From Symsagittifera roscoffensis (taxonomy: Eukaryota; Xenacoelomorpha; Acoela; Convolutidae): a DNA stretch of 64,000 nt. Location of the stretch: contig NC_087069.1 of the NCBI RefSeq assembly GCF_963678635.1, positions 3,486,166 through 3,550,165 of the forward strand, in the 5' to 3' direction. Position 1 is the first letter of the stretch. The number at the start of each line of letters is the position of its first letter. Below are positions 57,777 to 64,000 of the stretch, one piece after another. The notes beneath the pieces were generated by a model. It saw only the letters and a program-made list of their open reading frames with translations, had not been told where the DNA came from and searched no databases. The position numbers and the translations under genes were made by a program.

Positions 57777-60456
57777 TTAGTTCTTGGTGTTTTCGGCATA
57801 TTGGTTAATGTCAATTTCGTAGTTATTGCGAACTATAGGAATGAACAGAAGGAGGTCGTGCATTTCAATGTACAGAGACAGCGGCAGCATTCCTAATTTT
57901 TGTAGTCTACACTTATATGGGATATGTGAGTTAAGCATCCATTTGCTCGCCGTTCGCTGAACCTTTTCAATTGCTCGGAGGTTTGATTTAGAGCAGTGCG
58001 TTACTGACGCGCTATAAACTACAATTGGGACTACATATCTAGGCATTTAGCTTAGTAGTTATAGGACAGTTTTTAGAGAGGTTACGCTTTAGTGAGTAAA
58101 AAGCCGATAGCGACTTCTGACAACGCTTAGACGCATTTACATTCCATGAGAGAGTGGGTGTTACTAAAATTCCTAGATCTTTTTGTTCAATTTCAATTTC
58201 TAAGAGATTTCACTTAATTGATATTTCACTTCCAGCTCGTTTTTGAAATTAACGAGAGTACCTTTCCGGTATTTAGACGCATTTGGTTTTTACTACACCA
58301 ATTTTCAATTGTGGTAGTGGCATAGTTCATTTCTGTTTGAGTTGTTGCTTTAACCTTAAGATCATCAGCATATCCAAAAGAGTCAATTAGATTCAAGTTA
58401 TCTAGTAAGTTGTTTATAAAAAATATGAAAAGTAATGATCCCAATAGAGAACCTTGAGGGACACCACTTGTTACGTAACATATCTTAGACTTTGTTTTGT
58501 TTATTCGCACATACTGTTTTTGAAGAAATAAGTAAGAGGCTATTAGTTGAATTGCTTTTCCTCCAAAACCATAACACTTCAATTTATGCATTAAAAGTTG
58601 ATGCGGAACGCAGTCCAAAGCTTTTTCAAAATCTAGATAGAGCGCTGTTATAATTTTGATCATTTGGTGATCATAATTTAGGTATGCTTGATGTAAGTAA
58701 GCAAGCAGTTGGGTAATTGCTGGACGTTTTGTACGAAAACCATATTGAAAGTTATGAAGATGATGTCGGACTCCTTCATAAATGTAGTCAGATAAAACCT
58801 TTTCGAAAATTTTTGAGATGCAGCATAGTAAACTTATCGGTCTGTATCTTTTAATATTGCATTTGTTCCACGTTTCTGGGAATATAACTTTAATTTAAAA
58901 AGATTGAAAAATTAGGAGGACTGATTTTGATACTGTTTTTGCTAAGTTTGTGTAGACATGATATCCCAAATTATTTGGACCTGTTGCTTTATTGATGTCT
59001 AGCTCGACCATTTTTTCTCAATGCAGTCTTTATTCAGCTCGATGCGGTTGTATTTTGTTTTTTCAAAGAAACTTAATTCGGCTATTTGTTCCGCTTTCGT
59101 AAATACACTACAGAAGAATTGATTAAACGCATCGCATTTTCCTTTGTCTGTCTCAAGTTCTTTGCCTTCAAGTTTCAATATCGAAGTTAGTCTAGTTGCT
59201 TTTCTTATGCTTCGCAAATAGTTCTGAATTTTAGTAAACTTTCGTGGTGCAAAAATCTCTAATTTGTAGTTTTTCAGATCTTTATCAGCAGAAATTTCTG
59301 TTTTTTCTTCTTAGTTTGTAGTTTTAGATAGAATTTTTGGTTTCGGGCAGGATTGCTGTTTCCGAAGTAAAGTTTTTTTGCGCTTAATAAGGTGGGAGGC
59401 TCGGTGTGATCCAAGGGAGAGTGTGGCTCAATGTTCTGTTACTCTAGGTATACTTTCTTTTAGAATTCTCCAAAGCCAGGTGTACCATTGATCAAGTAAA
59501 AAATCGCAGTTATTAAAGCTAAACGTTGTGAAGGGATTATTGATTATTGTAGTGTTGATTGCACTCCAATCTGCTCTTTTGAATGCATATTGTACTTTGT
59601 CATCATTTCTTGTTTCAATTTGCCTTTGGTTCGGATTGATTTCTGTTGTAAAAGCATTGTGATTACTGAGGTTCTGATTTTCTATTGAATAGATTTTATT
59701 AACATTTTCATCAATGAATGAGAAGGGAGTAGGGATGTTTCGCCCTCAGTGATCACAATGCATTTTCAACAGAAATCAATCTGAACCAAAGGCTAATTGT
59801 GAAAAATGATGAAAATGTTTAGGGAGGGGTTGTTGATTAGGAAAATCATCTAAGATTTTTGCTTTTTCAGGTGCCAATATTTGTTCAAAATTGTGATCAA
59901 TTAAGGTTTCAAGGATTAGATCTTCCTCGGGATCATCTGATGCAATTGCTTTCCAGTCAGTTTTCGAAAAAAATTATATCTCCAGTGATCCTTATTTTTT
60001 CACAATTCAAGTCTTTTGCAGTTGCACTAATTTTGGTTAGAAAATCAACTATAGAAAAGGCTGTTGGTCTATGTGGGCTATCTTTTGGTGGGCAATAAAC
60101 ACAGCAAATGAGAGAGGATATATTTTCGAAATCAATTAGTCTCAAAGTAACTTGTTCAACAATTGAGTTTATCGGTACATGTTGATGTTTAAAGATGTTT
60201 CTGATGGCAATTAAGACACCGCCATGTTTCGTCTGGTAATTTTTGGATGGTCGATCACATCTGTATATTTCGAATTCTGGTATGAAAGGGTTTCGAATCT
60301 TACTTCATCAGTCAGCCATGTTTCAGTTAGGCAAAAAGAATCATGTTTATTTGAAAGGCAGGTTGCATTTGCTAAACAAGTTCGCCGTGACATTTTTATT
60401 AAACTTCTTACATTAAAGGTGAGTATTATTGATACCAGTTTTTGTTTTTGGGTTAG
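57777..60456 (-). pseudogene. LINE ORF2: endonuclease and reverse transcriptase, frameshifted
   Basis: Endonuclease start ILTFNVRSL and SFCLTETWLTDE (60456-60211), then CCVYCPPKDSPHR with a degenerate GD site (60145-59957), and the SDHNAF-type end near 59660. Linker KCDAFNQFFCSVFT (59217-58999). RT is the best kept part: a frame of about 220 codons open from about 58890 to 58226 with KRYRPISLLCCISKIFEKVL, YLDFEKALDCVPHQLL, VTSGVPQGSLLGSLLFIFFI and the intact catalytic FGYADDL. C-terminal domain IEKVQRTASKWML and LGMLPLSLYIEMHDLL (58046-57777). An intact YADD with few breaks suggests a fairly young copy. Confidence 0.85.
59601..59812. repeat. Local inverted repeat inside unit 1
   Basis: 59601-59670 (TTTGGTTCGGATTGATTTCT core) and 59745-59812 (AGAAATCAATCTGAACCAAA core) are reverse complements with mismatches. 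The second arm is absent from unit 2. Confidence 0.8.
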
Positions 60457-60527
60457 TCAGGCTGAATTGTCATCGGATTTTACCTCTACCCAGCCGTTTC
60501 CAGTTTTTCTAATTAATTTTAGATTTC

Positions 60528-60728
60528 TCAGTCGCAGTTGTGTGCTCTCGAATTTCCGGATTGAATGAGATCACGTCTTGTTTTAAGCATTTCGTTTCCG
60601 ATTTCCTGTTCATCAGGTGTTAGCTCTTGGCTTATGAATGCTTTGTGTTCGTAGCCTTCGACCTTGTATAGAGAAAGAAGGATGCTTCGTTTCTCCCATG
60701 GCGTTGAGACTCTTAGAACTAACGGACG
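60528..60728 (-). pseudogene. LINE ORF1 C-terminal fragment
   Basis: 67 open codons containing RPLVLRVSTPWEKRSILLSL, HKAFISQELTPDEQEIGNEM and RRDLIQSG. The pattern R-P-x-V...FIS.(D/E)LTP.E...R.L is that of the RNA-binding ORF1 protein of CR1-like LINEs. It ends just before ORF2. Confidence 0.7.
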
Positions 60729-61417
60729 GTTTTTATTTTCCGCTTATTTTCAGAGTCTTCTGAGATCACTTATTGGGCACTTGACTTCTCTGAGGTCATC
60801 AGAAAATGCTGACTTCAGTGATGGTAAACATTTTTCTAGTTTTCTTGTGGTGAAAACTAGAATTTATATTGTTCCACCTTTCTTTTTTTATTTTCTTGTT
60901 AGTATCTAACGGTGCTATTCCTTCTTTTGAGGGTTTACACTGTGATAACCTATGTTAGGTTCTCATGGAAGGATTTCAAAGTTATTTGATTTTTTCTCTG
61001 ATTTCTGTATTAAAATTCTGATATTACTTTGGTTATTTAATTATGTGAAAAACTGAAATTTTGCGAAGGTAACCTGAATTTGACTTTCACTTGCTTCTTG
61101 GAATTAATTTCAATTTGCTAATAAATAGTTCTTTTTTTTCAGTCCGATTCTATCATCGAATTTCACACTCGTCCGAAGTGTATTTTCCAGTGCGTTTTTC
61201 GTCACAAAATGCCTGTTCCTTTATTTACAAAATTACAATGCTTTTTTTTGAATGGACGAAATGACAAAGTAATAGTGTATTAGTTTCGGCTACCATGATA
61301 ATTTTCGACTTCCTGGCTTATGTCGTTAATATTCGGACAGAATTGTTTCTCGGGTAAGCGCATTTTTTCAGTGAGAGCAATGCATAGTTATTCATGCTAA
61401 TAAATCTCAATCGAGAA

Positions 61418-61786
61418 ATGGAATCCGGAGAAACGCCAATTTCTACTTTGAAACTCCTCATCATTGGAGATAGTGGAGTTGGCAAATCTAGGTCTAGTTT
61501 TTCTAAAAAAAATAACTTTTAATTTCATTTTAAAGCTTTTCTTATGTTGGGTATTTTGTTTATTCTTAAGTTGCTTCTGCGGTTCATAGATGACAATTTT
61601 GACCCAGATCATGCTGCAAAAATTGGAGTTGATATTAAGGTCACAACATTGACAGTGATTGGCAATTCGTCAAAGCTTGCAATATGGGTGAGGTTTAGCT
61701 GTTTAAGCTTTCAATTGGCTGAAACGAGTTGATTGTTTCCCAATTTTGTTGAGACCTTTTCAGCTGGACAAGAAAGGTTTCGCACA
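61418..61786 (+). pseudogene. Rab18 small GTPase, first three exons only, broken (unit 1)
   Basis: Rab18 is a lipid-droplet and ER-associated Rab GTPase. Exon 1 (61418-61491) reads MESGETPISTLKLLIIGDSG then VGKS, the P-loop. A 79-bp GT..AG intron follows. Exon 2 (61571-61687) has 39 codons, LLLRFIDDNFDPDHAAKIGV then DIKVTTLTVIGNSSKLAIW. A 76-bp intron follows, and exon 3 begins at 61764 with the AGQERFRT switch II motif. FDP..AA.IGVD is typical of Rab18. Exon phases do not match: exon 1 ends one base short, and exon 2 lacks about 7 bases for the Asp-Thr before AGQ. After about 61786 the sequence passes into LINE DNA, so the G4/G5 motifs and C terminus are missing. Confidence 0.82.
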
Positions 61787-61798
61787 CAGCAAAACGGT

Positions 61799-63130
61799 GT
61801 GAAGGGATTATTGATTATTGTAGTGTTGATTGCACTCCAATCTGCTCTTTTGAATGCATATTTTTACTTTGTCATCACTTCTTGTTTCAATTAGCCTTTG
61901 GTTCAGATTGATTTCTATTGTAAAGGCATTGTGATCACTGAGGTTCTTATTTTCCAATGAGAACATTTTGTTAACCTTTTCATCAATGAATGAGAGAATG
62001 ATTAGGGAGGGGTTGTTGACTAGGAAAACATCTAAGCTTTTTGCCTTTTTCAGGTGCCAATATCTGTTCAAAATTGTGATCAGTTAAGTTTTCAAGGATT
62101 AGATCTTCCTCGGGATCATCTGATGCCATTGCTTTCCAGTCAGTTTTCGAAAACAAATATATCTACGTTTATCATTACTTTTTCACAATTGAAGTCTTTT
62201 GCCGTTGCACTAATTTTGGTTAGAAAATCAATTATAGAAAAGGCTGTTGTTCTATGTGGGCTATCTTTTGGTGGGCAATAAACACAGCAAATGAGAGAGG
62301 ATATATTTTCGAAATCATTTAGTCTCAATGTAACTTGTTCAACAATTGAGTATATCGGTACATGTTGATGTTTAAAGATGTTTCTGATGGCAATTAAGAC
62401 ACCGCCATGTTTCGTCTGGTAATTTTTGGATGGTCGATCACATCTGTATATTTCGAATTCTGGTATGAAAGGGTTTCGAATCTTACTTCATCAGTCAGCC
62501 ATGTTTCAGTTAGGCAAAAAGAATCATGTTTATTTGAAAGGCAGGTTGCATTTGCTAAACAAGTTCGCCGTGACATTTTTATTAAACTTCTTACATTAAA
62601 GGTGAGTATTGTTGATACCAGTTTTTGTTTTTGGGTTAGTCAGGCTGAATTGTCATCGGATTTTACCTCTACCCAGCCGTTTCCAGTTTTTCTAATTAAT
62701 TTTAGATTTCTCAGTCGCAGTTGTGTGCTCTCGAATTTCCGGATTGAATGAGATCACGTCTTGTTTTAAGCATTTCGTTTCCGATTTCCTGTTCATCAGG
62801 TGTTAGCTCTTTGCTTATGAATGCTTTGTGTTCGTAGCCTTCGACCTTGTATAGAGAAAGAAGGATGCTTCGTTTCTCCCATGGCGTTGAGACTCTTAGA
62901 ACTAACGGACGGTTTTTATTTTCCGCTTATTTTCAGAGTCTTCTGAGATCACTTATTGGGCACTTGACTTCTCTGAGGTCATCAGAAAATGCTGACTTCA
63001 GTGATGGTAAACATTTTTCTAGTTTTCTTGTGGTGAAAACTAGAATTTATATTGTTCCACCTTTCTTTTTTTATTTTCTTGTTAGTATCTAACGGTGCTA
63101 TTCCTTCTTTTGAGGGTTTACACTGTGATA
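61799..63130 (-). pseudogene. LINE endonuclease and ORF1 fragment in unit 2
   Basis: Repeats 59528-60950. The endonuclease C-terminal piece (62071-61808) is better preserved here: SLDVFLVNNPSLI and LSDHNAFTIEINL. It also has CCVYCPPKDSPHR (62328-62140), SFCLTETWLTDE (62576-62394), and the ORF1 end at 62711-62911. No RT follows because the unit is cut. Confidence 0.8.
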
Positions 63131-63600
63131 ACCTATGTTAGGTTCTCATGGAAGGATTTCAAAGTTATTTGATTTTTTCTCTGATTTCTGTATTAAAATT
63201 CTGATATTACTTTGGTTATTTAATTATGTGAAAAACTGAAATTTTGCGAAGGTAACCTGAATTTGACTTTCACTTGCTTCTTGGAATTAATTTCAATTTG
63301 CTAATAAATAGTTCTTTTTTTTCAGTCCGATTCTATCATCGAATTTCACACTCGTCCGAAGTGTATTTTCCAGTGCGTTTTTCGTCACAAAATGCCTGTT
63401 CCTTTATTTACAAAATTACAATGCTTTTTTTTGAATGGACGAAATGACAAAGTAATAGTGTATTAGTTTCGGCTACCATGATAATTTTCGACTTCCTGGC
63501 TTATGTCGTTAATATTCGGACAGAATTGTTTCTCGGGTAAGCGCATTTTTTCAGTGAGAGCAATGCATAGTTATTCATGCTAATAAATCTCAATCGAGAA

Positions 63601-63969
63601 ATGGAATCCGGAGAAAGGCCAATTTCTACTTTGAAACTCCTCATCATTGGAGATAGTGGAGTTGGCAAATCTAGGTCTAGTTTTTCTAAAAAAAATAACT
63701 TTTAATTTCATTTTAAAGCTTTTCTTATGTTGGGTATTTTGTTTATTCTTAAGTTGCTTCTGCGGTTCATAGATGACAATTTTGACCCAGATCATGCTGC
63801 AAAAATTGGAGTTGATATTAAGGTCACAACATTGACAGTGATTGGCAATTCGTCAAAGCTTGCAATATGGGTGAGGTTTAGCTGTTTAAGCTTTCAATTG
63901 GCTGAAACGAGTTGATTGTTTCCCAATTTTGTTGAGACCTTTTCAGCTGGACAAGAAAGGTTTCGCACA
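63601..63969 (+). pseudogene. Rab18 first three exons, broken (unit 2)
   Basis: Same exon structure and same defects as at 61418: exon 1 63601-63674, exon 2 63754-63870, exon 3 from 63947. One visible coding difference is Thr to Arg at residue 6 (GERPIS for GETPIS). Confidence 0.82.
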
Positions 63970-63981
63970 CAGCAAAACGGT

Positions 63982-64000
63982 GTGAAGGGATTATTGATTA
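63982..64000 (+). repeat. Start of a third LINE-Rab18 unit
   Basis: GTGAAGGGATTATTGATTA repeats the unit start exactly 2183 bp after unit 2 begins, so the array goes on beyond the window. Confidence 0.85.

Larger units (their letters stand above)
57442..60950 (-). mobile_element. LINE (CR1/Jockey-like), minus strand
   Basis: In minus order: ORF1 C-terminal part, endonuclease, linker, reverse transcriptase, C-terminal domain, 3' region and trinucleotide tail. The 5' limit is uncertain because the Rab18-bearing sequence follows. Its 5' part is included in the tandem array that fills the window's end. Confidence 0.82.
59528..61798 (+). repeat. LINE-Rab18 tandem array, unit 1
   Basis: Begins GTGAAGGGATTATTGATTATTG and contains the LINE endonuclease/ORF1 end (minus strand) and Rab18 exons (plus strand). 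It is 2271 bp, with about 88 bp extra relative to unit 2, because of a local inverted duplication near 59745-59812. Its left side continues without break into the rest of the LINE. Confidence 0.92.
61799..63981 (+). repeat. LINE-Rab18 tandem array, unit 2
   Basis: 2183 bp, nearly identical to unit 1 from about 62160 on and more diverged in its first 350 bp. Confidence 0.93.

Noticed and set aside
60224-60568. 114-codon plus-strand open frame, repeated at 62407-62751
   Set aside because: It is antisense to the LINE endonuclease start (LTETWL, FNVRSL), which is the real coding strand.
61418-61786. Working Rab18 gene
   Set aside because: Exon phases do not join, the Asp-Thr before AGQ is missing, and the gene runs into LINE sequence with no later exons.

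Overview
This window is AT-rich animal (invertebrate-like) nuclear DNA dominated by dead transposable elements. Recognisable parts are Polinton/Maverick genes, LINE (non-LTR) reverse transcriptases, one Ty1/copia element, and short-intron pieces of a host Rab18 gene. There are no bacterial operons, rRNA or tRNA genes, or CRISPR arrays. Almost every recognisable coding stretch carries frameshifts or stops. The species cannot be fixed from the sequence; the 76-79 bp Rab18 introns suggest compact introns.

Layout. (1) 1-1133 is the 5' part of a LINE with a 2A-like GDIHSNPGP motif and the start of its endonuclease. (2) About 1140-18095 is a nearly full-length Polinton of about 17 kb inserted in that LINE. 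It has terminal inverted repeats of about 0.6 kb and an apparent 6-bp target duplication (GCAGTA). It carries, on the minus strand, zinc fingers plus DNA polymerase B, and on the plus strand an ATPase, integrase, capsid-type genes, a membrane protein and a cysteine protease. (3) 18096-19371 is the interrupted LINE continuing. (4) 19372-39182 is built by nested tandem duplication: a Polinton-right-half plus LINE unit is repeated, then a 10.34-kb block (LINE, Polinton right half, LINE, 4-kb unknown block X) is duplicated almost identically as 18517-28854 and 28855-39182. (5) 39183-41136 is unrecognised A/C-rich DNA ending in a 200-bp assembly gap (41137-41336). (6) 41337-48182 holds scrambled polymerase fragments, a minisatellite, a fold-back repeat array and a small membrane-protein ORF. 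(7) 48183-50531 is the left end of a second Polinton. (8) 50532-55045 is a degenerate copia element preceded by an inverted LTR fragment that makes a hairpin. (9) 55780-56700 is another LINE RT fragment. (10) 57442-60950 is a LINE on the minus strand with a (TAG)n tail. (11) From 59528 to the end, its 5' part and the first exons of Rab18 form a tandem array with a 2183-bp period.

No working pathway is apparent. The interest lies in the nesting order (LINE, then Polinton inside it, then local duplication, then 10-kb duplication), in inactivating changes shared by all Polinton copies, in the Rab18-LINE chimeric array, and in a few intact small ORFs that I cannot assign.
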